Both the position numbers and the translations under genes were made by a program. DNA of 30,385 bases from Plantago elongata (lineage: Eukaryota; Streptophyta; Magnoliopsida; Lamiales; Plantaginaceae), in assembly GCA_036897095.1 (NCBI GenBank), contig JAYMSP010001614.1, forward strand, positions 1 to 30,385, given 5' to 3'. How positions within the stretch are numbered: the stretch's first letter is position 1; every line of letters starts with the position of its first letter. The notes under the pieces are model-generated. The model was not told the origin of the DNA. It saw only the letters and a program-made list of their open reading frames with translations, and ran no database searches. Below, one piece after another: positions 13,678 through 23,779 of the stretch.

Positions 13678-15485
13678 TTAAAAATGACAGTGAGTCGCTA
13701 CAGCGAAGAGTGGGTTCTTCCTGTGAAGCGTAACGCCAGGGCCTTCTATCGCATCCAGCTCATCTTGATTGATGCCCTCTGGGAAATCCCATTTGAATTT
13801 GTGGAACAGATTCGCTAAAACATTTTCGACACTAGCTGTTGCAAATGCAATCCCAGGACAACGCCTTCTGCCAGCCCCAAAGGGAATGAACTCAAAGTCT
13901 AATCCCATGAAGTCTTTCGAGGAATTCAAGAATCTTTCTGGCTTAAACTTTTCAGGTTCGTCCCAGTATGCAGGATCTCTAGCGATTGCCCAGGCATTAA
14001 TCAAGATCAGGGTCCTGGCTGCTATTTCAAATCCCATAACTTTAACGTCTTCTCTTGCTATTCTGCCCAAAACTGCAATTGGAGTATGGCATCGTAGAGT
14101 TTCTTGCACTACAGCTTTTAGGTAATGCATTTTTGCCAAATCTTCATCTGTTATCCTCTGCTTGTCTCCAAGGATTTCTCGTACTTCTTCTTGCAGTTTA
14201 TTCATTGCTGATGGATGGCACAAGAGCTCTGTCATCGCCCATTCAAGTGTTGCAGACGTTGTATCTGTTCCTCCAAGAATCAAATCCTGCAGTAATACAA
14301 GGATGTGAGATCACTGTAAACAAAGAACAAAGGAATTCATCAGGCGTTAGTTTCTACGGGAGAAGTTCGAACTTTTAGATGAGATATAATTCTATCAGTT
14401 TCTTTCTTCTGGTTTTTGCTTCAACTTATATTTAAGCCCAAACAGAAGCCAGAAATCATAATTGCAAACATTACAAAAAGCTCTCCGCAAACTCCTATTG
14501 ATAAATCATACATGTACTGTTATGGCCTAATAAAGATGTTATATATAAGAAATGTTCTCACAATTATAATGGCCTTGATGTTTTCTCGATCCACAGAACC
14601 ACCAGTCGTCTTCTCAGTGTAAATCTCTAGCAAAATGTCCAGAAAATTATCTCTGCTTTCGCCCTCTGCAACAGAACCACCAGTGGAATCCAGATGCTCT
14701 TGAATCACATGTTCCAAGAAAACGTCGATGTCCTTGGCTACCTTTTCGACCCTGGCATCAAAACCATTCAGACGATTGATCCACCAAAGACTCGGAATAA
14801 AATCTCCAATATTGATTGTCCCAATCAGTTGCATGAGTTCCACAAGTAGTCCCAAAAACATCTTCCCATCTTCCCTTCCACTATACTTCCGTCCAAAAGT
14901 TGATCTGCATATCATGTCATTAGTTAATGACATAAACATTTCACTCAAGTTCACAGGCGAACAACAGGACGCCTTGATCTTTCCCATCAAAATAACCGTT
15001 TCTTCCTCCCTGATAAACCCAAAAGATTGGACCCTTCTGTTACTCAAGAGCTGGAGAACACAAAGGCTTTTCAATTTTCTCCAGTACTCACCGTACGGTG
15101 CGATACTTATATCCTTGCCATCGTACAGAAGCCGCCTTGTAACACTGGAATCAGGCTTATCTGCAAAAGCAAGGTCTTGCTTTTTCATGATCTCCATTGC
15201 TGCATCGGCTGATTGAAGAACAAATACCGGTTTGCTTCCAAAGTGGAGAAGCATTATAGGCCCGTATTCTGTACCTAAAGATTGCAGAGAACGGTGAATC
15301 AGTATTCCGAGCTGGTGAAGATTTCCCAGTATGGGTAGCTTTGGAGGCGATGGTGGTTGTGTATTGTTGCTGTAAGGCTTGAATAGCCATTTGGTGAAAA
15401 GGGACAGTGAGAGTAGTGAAGTGATGATGACAGCCATAAATGGATACAACATAAGTTCTTGATCATGTAACTGGAAATTGAACAT
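13678..15485 (-). CDS. Cytochrome P450, CYP71 family (CYP71A-like), two exons
   Basis: Exon 1 is 15485-14562 and exon 2 is 14286-13678; the 275-nt intron is GT-AG and phase 0, just before the I-helix, the usual place in A-type plant P450s. The protein has 510 aa. Visible features are an N-terminal membrane anchor (about 11-35), a proline-rich hinge PPSPPKLPILG (44-54), C-helix WRKLK (135-139), I-helix GGTDTTS (313-319), ExxR as ETLR (370-373), PERF (424-427) and the haem loop FGAGRRRCPG (444-453, with Cys451 as iron ligand). It should be an ER-bound mono-oxygenase using NADPH and a P450 reductase. The substrate is unknown; CYP71 members act on terpenoids, phenylpropanoids, alkaloids and other compounds. 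Odd: after ETLR the usual LHPPxPLLxPRE-type stretch reads CHTPIAVLGRIARED, apparently one residue shorter and without the PRE motif. All other hallmarks are intact. Confidence 0.93.
14287..14561 (-). other. Intron of the CYP71-like gene
   Basis: Minus-strand donor GTGAGAAC at 14561 and acceptor tactgcag ending at 14287. The exons join in phase 0 (AIII then DLILGGTDTT). Reading through the donor would give a truncated protein ending about 13 residues later and lacking the haem site. Confidence 0.9.
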
Positions 15486-16040
15486 TGCTATGGATGATCA
15501 AAAATTTGTTTCTTCTTTTTGCTAGTATTCTGATTACATTGGTTTTGCATCATTGATACTTGATAGGATCATTTGTAGTGACATAATGGAAGACTCTATT
15601 TGCCGGCATGACCAAGTCTTTGGGGTCTAGTATTACTCCATTAAGCATTTTTTAAAGGGAAATTATACCGACACGCTTCGAATAAGCGTATAACCATAAT
15701 AATATAGTACAATTCAATTGTTAATACATTCGACTAATAGATTTAAGTTCGAATCATCAGTATTGTTTTACATCGTAAAAAAATGGGTATGACCATTATT
15801 TTTGTCTTTGATCCCAATTCCCACCATTAAAATGAACACTGGATATTTCTTAATTGAGACGGCTTTTTCACACCAATTGGAGAGGAGACCAAGAAAGGCT
15901 CTCTACAGGTCTCTCTCCATCCCTCGTAAGATCACCTCAAAAAATTCACTTCATGTCTCGCATGCGCACTGAAAGTCCACTCTAAACAAGATTAGTGTGC
16001 ATTACATTCGCAAAACTAGTCTAATTATAGGCGGGGGGCT
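15486..16040. other. Upstream region of the P450 gene
   Basis: Promoter and leader of the minus-strand P450 should lie here. No convincing TATA box was chosen. A SINE-like stretch (15680-15787) sits within 300 bp of the start codon. Confidence 0.4.
15680..15787 (+). repeat. tRNA-derived SINE-like element
   Basis: An A-box-like tagtacaattcaattg (15705-15720) is followed about 40 bases later by a B-box-like agttcgaatcatc (15746-15758). The preceding cattcgactaatagattta is the kind of tRNA-derived body seen in plant SINEs. A short A7 tract ends it. No clear target duplication. Confidence 0.4.
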
Positions 16041-16914
16041 GGCAAAAACAAATATAGTTTGTGTTGGATTATTATTTTTAGTACAAATTTTAACATTTTT
16101 AGCATTAATAGTTCAAAGTTTAAAAATGTTACCATCGATAGTTTAATTTTTTGTAGTTATTCTTAGGTGGAAGTTTCTTGGCACGGTCAAAGTACACCAC
16201 AACTATTTTAACTTTAAATATTATTTAAAAAATTAAAAATTATTTCAGATTATAAAAAATAAATGGGTGAACAATAAATCTTGGACATTAGAAACGTGAA
16301 TTGGAAATTATGAATAGTAGAAGTGCGAAAATAAAATTGAAGAATGAACAATAAATAATTTTAAATCAAAATGACATACGTAAAAGTTAAAATATTCAAA
16401 ACAAATCACATCCATAAAATCAAACATACATATCGACGTTTCTACCATGGCAAAATATTAAATTCATATTACATATCAATATTCATGAGTTCAAGCATGC
16501 ATAAAATAGTAAAACGAACAAGTGAAGGAGATGGTTTGGCCGCTCTACAATATGTGATGCCATCTTCCGGTAAGATGGAGTTTTCTTCAACTGCTACTCT
16601 ATTTGCTATGCTGACTACTGCTACTCGATATGCTATGCTGACTGTTGAGTTAGCAACAAAATTTGGGAATTAGGGTTGTCAAGTTAATGGCGCCGTGCCA
16701 GTTCTACTATTTCGTTTTACTATTCATATATTTTTAAATTAAAAAGTAATCCTTTTTCTATTTTCATAATATCTATTTTTTATTTTGAATAATATTTAAA
16801 GTCAAATAGATAAATTGAACTATCGATGCCAATATTTTCAAACTTTGGACTATAAATGCCACATTATCAAACTCTGGACTAAAAATCACAACCCAACTGT
16901 GTTTGTGTTATGTC
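16041..16914. mobile_element. 874-bp long-TIR foldback element
   Basis: The left arm (about 16041-16155) and right arm (about 16808-16914) are inverted copies about 110 bp long. Shared words include agtttgtgttgga/agttgggttgtga, atagttcaaagttt/atagtccaaagttt and atcgatagtttaattt/atcgatagttcaattt. Within each arm a unit of about 24 bp (cat-x-atagt-x-caaagttt) is itself repeated. The centre (16170-16800) has an open frame (16371-16673) with no recognisable domain and two near-identical short repeats (gctactctatttgctatgct and gctactcgatatgctatgct). Long TIRs suggest a MULE-like or Foldback-like non-autonomous element. Confidence 0.65.
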
Positions 16915-17474
16915 ATTATATCTTATATAAAATAAAATATTTTAATTACATACATGAGTGGCGTTAATCTATGCATGATAAATTCCTGAACTATAATGAA
17001 TTAAAAATTAAAAATATAATTTTCAAATTCTCATTAAAATAATTTAATAAATTATGCGCCTCCGTTTATACTTTAATTTAATGTATTCTTTTCTTTAGCC
17101 GGTCAACAATTAACCTGCTTTCTCTAGAGAATTTCATCTCCGTATGTAAGGTACGTCCAGATAAAAAATCATTTTCACTAATCTCAAAAGAGTGATTTAT
17201 TACCATTTTCATCCAAGCACCGGTCACTTCAGCAATAATAAAGGATTAATAATTACAAAATTTATATTACATATTTGTTCAAAGGTCAAACAACTTTTAA
17301 TTTTTCAAACGCAACCCTTTAAACTTTTTATTATAAATTGGAAATTAACCCTAACTTATAATAAATTTGATATTTACTTAAAATTATAATATTGTATTCA
17401 ACAAAATCTATAATATAAAAGGGAATTAAAAACAAAAAAGAAAGAAAAGATTATTGGATAGGAAATGCTCCACA
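16915..17474. other. AT-rich intergenic stretch
   Basis: No protein-like frame. The short open frame at 17192-17389 is low-complexity. Confidence 0.45.
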
Positions 17475-17690
17475 TATGCGGGGGGAGGGGGAAGCTGTGA
17501 ACAACTCCAATTAAGCTGCAATTTACAGTTGGAATCTGTGTTGTTACAACTTTGGTGGAGATGGCTCAGCTCTACATCAAAGTTGTGATGCTCTTTTGGG
17601 AGTTGTTAATCGCGATTTGAGCAGTGGACAACTCCATATGTAGTTGTTAATTAACCGCCCCGACCCGACCCTTGAGCAGTTTTTGTGGAG
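17475..17690. repeat. Imperfect palindromic element with a central hairpin
   Basis: Around a centre near 17566, gttacaactttggtggaga (17543-17561) pairs with tctacatcaaagttgtgatg (17571-17590). Weaker inverted similarity extends outward, for instance caactccaattaagctgcaa on the left against gcgatttgagcagtggacaa on the right. It looks like an old foldback MITE. Boundaries are approximate. Confidence 0.4.
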
Positions 17691-17869
17691 CTTTTAACTT
17701 TAAATCTTTTTGTTACATGGATCAACATTAATGAAAATTGGTTTATTAAACTATTATTCGGAGTGTTTATGTAAAATATTCAAATTAAATTGATAAATCT
17801 TGGTTTAACCATCTCAAATAAAATCTAAATAGTATAAGCATGGCGTAATAATTGTATGGGATATCAAGG

Positions 17870-18660
17870 TGGACCGTAGAGCAAAGAAATCCGTCTACTC
17901 TAATTGATTTACATACACCACAATCCAGAAGTCTTGACATCACAAGTTTATGAACGAAATGCATTATAAGTAAAGATGTATTGGTATATGAGAAAGTAGT
18001 TATAATCTTAGCCGTTTAAAAGAAAAAAAAATTCAGAAGTCTTGACACCACAAGTTGATGAAAGAGAGTCCAAAATTCTCTCACCCTCTAAAGATCTGTC
18101 TTGAAGTTCGAACAAATTTTTACGAAGTTTATTCGGAAACTGAAGAGAATTAATTGTTTGGTCTAAGAATATATATATACTTGCACCCTTGGAAAACGTT
18201 ATTAGAAGTTCAACCTCCGTTAAGGAAGATCAAATTCCATAAATCCTGAAGAAGTTCAAGTAATGTTTCTGGAGTTTTTCGTCAAAACCAAAAGAATAAA
18301 GAAAAAACACCGATTCAAGAACAACCTCAAAAGCCTTGAATAAATGTTTTCTAAAGGCCAAACTTCCATAAAAGAAGATCAAAACCCAGATCATTGGGCG
18401 AGTTCAAAAGCATTCTTCGTGAAGCTGTTCATCGATCCACCAAGAAGTCTGTCAAAGTTCATTGAGAAAACCTTCAAGTTGACACCCTGATGATTAAGCC
18501 AATAAAGCTCCGAATCGACGTTCGTCTCAATAAGAAGTTACAAGATCTTAAAGTGAAGACCCTGAAACTCAAGTTAAATGAAGACCATGAAACTCGAGTT
18601 CGTCACTTCTAAAGACTAGAATTAGAGGCTTAATTTGTAACATATATCGTACTTCACATT
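17870..18660. repeat. Possible LTR-derived or other repeat stretch
   Basis: This stretch is less AT-rich and more purine-biased than its surroundings, and full of gaagttc/aagatc/gaagacc words without any open frame. Internal duplications include ccagaagtcttgacatcaca (17926-17945) against tcagaagtcttgacaccaca (about 18033-18052), and gaagaccctgaaactcaagt against gaagaccatgaaactcgagt near 18555-18600. It ends with a possible poly(A)-type region (aattcaataaattattattt). It resembles non-coding LTR or leader sequence of plant retroelements, but no TG...CA ends, primer site or coding domain was found. Confidence 0.25.
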
Positions 18661-18897
18661 TATAAATTCAATAAATTATTATTTACACAAATTTATTTAC
18701 TAAAGAGACATTAACAACAAGATTAGTCAAGTTTTTCTGTAAATTTATAATAACACCGCAATACATGCGTTACAGTAAGATTAAAGTTGATGTATAATTT
18801 TATTCAAAAATTAAAATAAATAATAAAGCACAAAAGGTGTTTAAAATGTGTAACTTTAGTTGGAATGGTGTGTTTAAAGATAGTGTTATTCCTTGTT

Positions 18898-18932
18898 GCG
18901 TAACTTCTTTTCGTATTGCGTAACTTCTTTTC
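18898..18932 (+). repeat. Short tandem duplication
   Basis: gcgtaacttcttttcgtatt is followed directly by gcgtaacttcttttc, a 20-bp unit in almost two copies, next to the left end of a Stowaway. Confidence 0.8.
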
Positions 18933-18938
18933 TTAGTA

Positions 18939-19188
18939 CTTTCTATGTCCCATACAATGAGACACATAATTTTTTGGTACTATTTTTAATACAGTCAATT
19001 GTTTATTATTATAATATGAATATTAAATTTGTTAGTGGAGGTTTTAAGTTAGTGGAGGTATTTTTTTAATTATAATTTAAATATTAAATTAGTTAGTTGA
19101 AATAATTTTTTACTATTTTTGAAACGTGTCTAATTTTATTGGATGTTTATAAAAGAAATATGTGTATAATTGTTCGGGACGGAGGGAA
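18939..19188. mobile_element. Stowaway-like MITE
   Basis: The left end is CTTTCTATGTCCCATACAAT and the right end in reverse complement TTCCCTCCGTCCCGAACAAT. TA dinucleotides flank it at 18937-18938 and 19189-19190. 250 bp, non-coding. Confidence 0.75.
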
Positions 19189-19283
19189 TAATGAAGGAGT
19201 ATAAATTACTAAGTTCTATTCAACGGTTCAAAAATATAAATGCATATAAAAACTAAAAGCAGAGTTTATATATATTGGAAACT

Positions 19284-20262
19284 CCAAAAAAGGCACTTTA
19301 AGTTGTGATATTTTCGAAAAATGTACCTTTAGTTGTTAATGTTCGATTTTGGTACCTTAATTTGACATTGTGTTTAATTTTGATACCTCCGTGACACGTG
19401 GCATTTTAATTAAGCAACACGTGTCAATTTTAAATTTTAAACTTTTTATGGGTGAAATCATAAATAAAATAAATTTTGACAATTTCAAATTTCACAACAT
19501 AATTTCAATTATTATTAATCAACCATGTTTTGTAAAATTAACATAAAATAATGTTAAAAGAAAGAAGAAAGTGATTTTAAATTACAAAAAAAAATATCTA
19601 TAAAAATTCTGAAAAATAATAAATTATAAATTTAAATTAAATTTGTATATGTGAAAAATTAAAAAAATAAATAATTAAATTAAATTATAAAAATGGTGAG
19701 ACACGTGTTATTCTCTCGTAATTTATGGGTATAAATAGTTTAATATAATTTAAAAATATTTTTAAAAATATAATAAAAATATTTCACATTTTATTACATA
19801 TAAAATAAATAAAGAAATTCAAAAATGCGATTTGCTACAATAAACCTTTCAATTGAGTGTTTGGATTTTGTAAGTGACTCATCTCGACGGAGCACCTAAA
19901 CTGCCGGATCTGGAAACTCTGTCGTGGACCATCAGACCGGATCAGCTGGAAGCTCCATGATGGCGGAATAATTCAGCCATGGAAGATTTTATTCTTTATT
20001 TTCTTATATTATTTTCAATAAAGATATATTTTTATATGTGTAATTTAGTAATATTTTTAAAATTTAGGATCTATTTGTAATTAATAAAGACGATCGTATT
20101 TACGTTTATATATTTGTCAATGTGACACGTGTCACGTAATTAAGCCGCCACATGTTACGAGCTACCAAAATCGAATACAATGTCAACTTAAGATATTAAA
20201 ATTGAACGGCAACAACTATATATACATTTATTAGAAATGTCACAGCTTAGGGTGTTTTTTTC
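19284..20262. mobile_element. 979-bp long-TIR element upstream of the MED26c gene
   Basis: The left arm (19284-19432) and right arm (20113-20262) are inverted copies about 145 bp long. Shared words in matching order include ttaagttgtga/ctaagctgtga, tagttgtt, gttcgattttggtacc/attcgattttggtagc, ttgacattgt, gacacgtggc/aacatgtggc, ttaattaagc/cttaattacg and acacgtgtca. Each arm carries ACGT-core (cacgtg-type) motifs. The centre is AT-rich with one GC-richer patch (19875-19975). No coding domain, so non-autonomous; Mutator-like is the likeliest class. No target duplication was confirmed. Confidence 0.7.
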
Positions 20263-20670
20263 GAATTTTTGTCCAGTTAAACTAAAAAAACGGTTGGGAA
20301 AAGTACAAGTTTCAACGTAATCCGATGGGCCAGAATGTAAAAGCCCGCGCCAACAAACTTTTACCAATTCAAACCCGCCAACTTCCAATGCCAATTCCCG
20401 AACAGTAAAATAAAACACAAAAAAATAAAAGAAAATACTAAATATTTCGTCTTCCTTTTTGTCCTTCTCTTTCAGCCTCTGTTTCTCTGATCATCATCAG
20501 ACATTATCAGATCTGATTCTTCTCTCCCATGGCTACATCACCATCAATTCACACCACCTCGCAATAATACTCCCAACATACATCTTCGTATTGCCATTCC
20601 ACCTACTTCAGATCTGCTAATTCCAAATTTCCGATTTTATTTGCTACACTAATTAATATTATTATCCGCG
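20263..20670 (+). promoter_or_regulatory. Presumed promoter and 5' leader of the MED26c gene
   Basis: Pyrimidine-rich leader-like sequence starts near 20450 (cttcctttttgtccttctct) and runs to the start codon at 20671. The proximal promoter lies between this and the end of the long-TIR element at 20262, so only about 190 bp separate them. The transcription start cannot be fixed. Confidence 0.4.
20529..20567 (+). CDS. Upstream ORF in the MED26c leader (12 codons)
   Basis: In the presumed leader, ATG at 20529 opens a short frame MATSPSIHTTSQ with a TAA stop at 20565-20567. It lies 103 nt before the main ATG. Its start context (cccATGG) has G at +4 but no purine at -3, so it would be a moderate initiation site; the main ATG (gcgATGG) is better. 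If the transcript begins upstream, this could dampen translation of the main frame. Confidence 0.35.
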   Translation: MATSPSIHTTSQ

Positions 20671-22761
20671 ATGGATACGGAAGAGTTTCGATCGATTCTG
20701 TCCAGATCGAGAGCGGACGTCTGGTCTCTCATCGACACGGCAATCCGAGTAGCCGGCACGGACGACGTCGACGAGCTGCGCCGCCGCCGGGATAAGATAG
20801 TGGAGGCTCTGTACGCGCCGGTTTCGCGAGTGTGTGAGAACTGCACCGTCGGTGAAGCTCGAAACGACGTCGTTCAGGAGGAGCATCCGCCGTATTATCC
20901 TGAATATATTGGAAATGGCGATGATAATGTTATTGACAGCAGTCATGAGGAGGCTAGTAAGAATCCGTTGACTCCAGAATCAAACCACCAGGATTTGAGT
21001 GCTGGTGAGGAGGAAGAGGATTTGGATCCTTTTGGAGGGTTATTTGAAGATGAACAGACTACTATTTTGAATATCAAGGAGCAACTTGAGGATCCTAACC
21101 AGGTCTCTGGTTTGCTTTCGTCTTGTTTCGGTCACTTTTATTTGGTTCATACGTCTTTTTGTTGTTGTATGTTGAAGTTGTGTTTTCGTTGGTTGTAGAG
21201 CGAAGATGTTATGGTGGATTTGCTGCAGAGCTTGGCGGATATGGATATTACGTACCAAGTACTTCAGGTGAAACTGTAACAGCTGTTTTAGATTGGATAT
21301 TAAGTACAGACTTCTTGAGATTCTGTTTAGGATTGATTATCTGTACCTTATGTGAATGAGACAACAATGAATAACTAAGTACTGAGAACTAGTACGATTG
21401 CCTTTTGTGCAGGATACGGATATAGGACGGAATGTTAACCGACTGAGGAAGCATCCATCGAATGATGTTCGTGTACTGGTGAAGCAGCTTGTCAGGTTTT
21501 TCCTTCTGAACATTAGTTCTATTCGGTTATCGTTGTGCAAAAAGGTTGGAGTTAGTTCTTTATGATACTGGTGGTGCAGAAAATGGAAGGAAACAGTGGA
21601 CAAGTGGGTTAATGGGAATGACCTGAATGCATCGTCGAACATAATTGGTAAGGTTATGGGCTGTTTCATAGTTTGTCATTCAGATTTCTAGTGTTGTTAC
21701 TCTGTAGCTTGCCTTGAATGAGAATTGAACAGTTCAGATGCGAGCTTATTTGTATTAATTACTTAATACTTGTGGTGATGGTGTTGGCAGCTGATGAGGA
21801 CTCACCCCAGCAGTACAGACCAAGAACGGAACACACTGGCCATCACCAGGTGAACTGAAGTCAATTATGTCAGGTTACACTTTCAGAAAGGAACGAAATT
21901 GAAAAGAAGTACTTTGATAAAAGAAACTGTGGAAGAATAAGAGAGAGCTTTTGCTTTGAGACATTGCTGTATTTCTGAAGATTTTTTTCTTTGCAGGTTC
22001 CTGACTTTGGTTTCTCACCAAATCCACGGAGTGAGTTTCGAACTGAACTTGAATTTTGTTCTTTTGGTGCTGTAGTATGACATTAACACTTTTGTGTCTG
22101 TGTGTTAGATGGGAGTTCAAGTGGAGAACGGAACTACCCAGAACATCATACAAAAGCTAAAGCACCTCAAGGACCGGCAAGGACACAGACTCCATCAAGA
22201 CTGCCAAAAGCTGCTCCTAAAGCTGCTCCTCTTAATGTAAGAACTGCGGAGTCTTTTATACGCGGTTCATCCTCTGCATTTTGCTGTGTGGATGTAGAAC
22301 TTTACTCTTAATCTATTGAGGGGGGCTGTTAGCCTATAGTCATCATACTTGGAACGATCCACATTTTGTGATTGTTTACTCTTTCCCTATTTCATGTTGG
22401 TTGCTGGTCTCAATTTTGGCTTAAATCTATGGCTCGGTTTATCATTGACTGAATGATACTTTACAGAGAGCCGCAAGCGAGCCTGCCATGGATGATGAGA
22501 GGCTAAATTCAGCTAGAAGAAGGCTTCAAGAGAACTACCAAGAAGCTCAAAATGGTCTGTCCGAACTTTGCTTTTTATGTTGTGCATCTCAGTACTACCG
22601 AGTTTTTTTACTGAAGTGGTGTTTGTTTGCTTTTTCCTATGAAACTTGAAGCCAAAAAGCAAAGGAAAATTCAGGTGATGGATATTAACGAGATTCCCAG
22701 ACCGAAAAATGGCTTCTTTGGGAAGAACAGAGGCGGATTTCAGGGAAGACAACATCGATGA
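20671..22761 (+). CDS. MED26C: Probable Mediator complex subunit 26c, nine exons
   Basis: Exons: 20671-21102, 21199-21267, 21413-21495, 21580-21647, 21791-21849, 21997-22030, 22109-22236, 22467-22554, 22652-22761. All introns are GT-AG and the frame is continuous: 1071 nt, 356 aa, close to the roughly 350 aa I recall for plant MED26c. The N-terminal part (1-60) has [18 protein letters not shown] and a helical [13 protein letters not shown] segment. An acidic linker (about 108-125, [18 protein letters not shown]) leads to the TFIIS N-terminal/LW domain (about 128-210), with [44 protein letters not shown] and [16 protein letters not shown] proline/alanine/lysine-rich linker follows, then a conserved C terminus ([20 protein letters not shown], then [12 protein letters not shown]). 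It should act in the nucleus as a Mediator subunit linking transcription initiation and elongation. The gene looks intact. Confidence 0.92.
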
Positions 22762-23779
22762 CTACTGGTTTTCTCTGGATTCGCCATATTATGGCTCCCA
22801 GCAATGTTTCTGCTGAAACGGCTGACCAGAAACACATCGTTTGGCCCGGTTACATTTGTCTTGCAGATAACTTAAGTAAACAAATATAGTCTGTGATTTT
22901 TTTAGATAAACCAAGTTAATTGTGTTTAATGCTTCCAGACTGACTTCACTACCTATACGAGGCTTGATCAGAGATGATTTTGGACTTTATTGGAGTATTA
23001 TACAGTAATTTACAATCACCTGTACTTGACAATTCTGTCCTAAATTCACTGCTTCATGAAAACAATTGGATGCTTAAGAATCTTAGCTAATGAAATACTG
23101 CAAGTGAATGACCTGATCTGATAAAGTGGATGGCGTGAAATGTGCTTAAAAGTTTCCTTAACTAGTTTCATAAGGTGTACTTGGCATAAATAAATTATTT
23201 TGACCTAATAATTCAACACTTCTACCTCGGCTAGAAGAACACAATCAGTTTGAATATTTCTTAATTGGTTTAGAAACTAGGACAACTCAAGCCTATTATG
23301 GAACATGTTCAGAGGAAGCAATGTGTAATGAATATTCAATGTGATTCTGTATTCAAGTAGTCAGCGGGAACAACAAAGAAAATAACCCCATAAGTAGTTT
23401 ACTTTTGTTAAAAGATGTTTAACAAATTAAGCTTATTTGCTAATTATAATAACAAACAATTCACACCAGCTTATTATATTCATAATCCATATGTATAATG
23501 ATTATCATTTCAGCTAGCTATCAATTATATATTTACGTAACTTATTTATTTTAGAAATAAATTTATCAAAATCATAACTTAACTGGTAAATTAGTACAAA
23601 ACATAACCTATCAATTATCATTACGAAAGTTTTAGACTATCAAAAAGCGTGTGAATAAATTAGTATTATTTATATGAATAAAATAATAAGAGTTGGTAAA
23701 GTTGTAAATATTAGTGTTTATGTGGTAATTAGTTTAGTGGGGTATACGGTAAAGTTATAAAAAAAAATGAAAAAGTTTA
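22762..23779. other. 3' UTR of MED26c followed by AT-rich intergenic DNA
   Basis: The first 200-300 bases after the stop should be 3' UTR. Beyond about 23000 the sequence is AT-rich and shows no gene, inverted repeat or domain. Confidence 0.45.

Noticed and set aside
13769..14378. Plus-strand open frames across the P450
   Set aside because: They are antisense shadows of the well-supported minus-strand exons.
14728..15216. 162-codon plus-strand frame opposite P450 exon 1
   Set aside because: It is antisense to a conserved coding exon and has no recognisable protein features.
13678..20262. Biosynthetic gene cluster around the P450
   Set aside because: Only one metabolic gene is present; the neighbours are a PHAF1-like gene and a Mediator subunit separated by transposon debris.
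20649..20946. Minus-strand frames over MED26c exon 1
   Set aside because: GC-rich exon shadow; the plus-strand exon has clear family similarity and splice sites.
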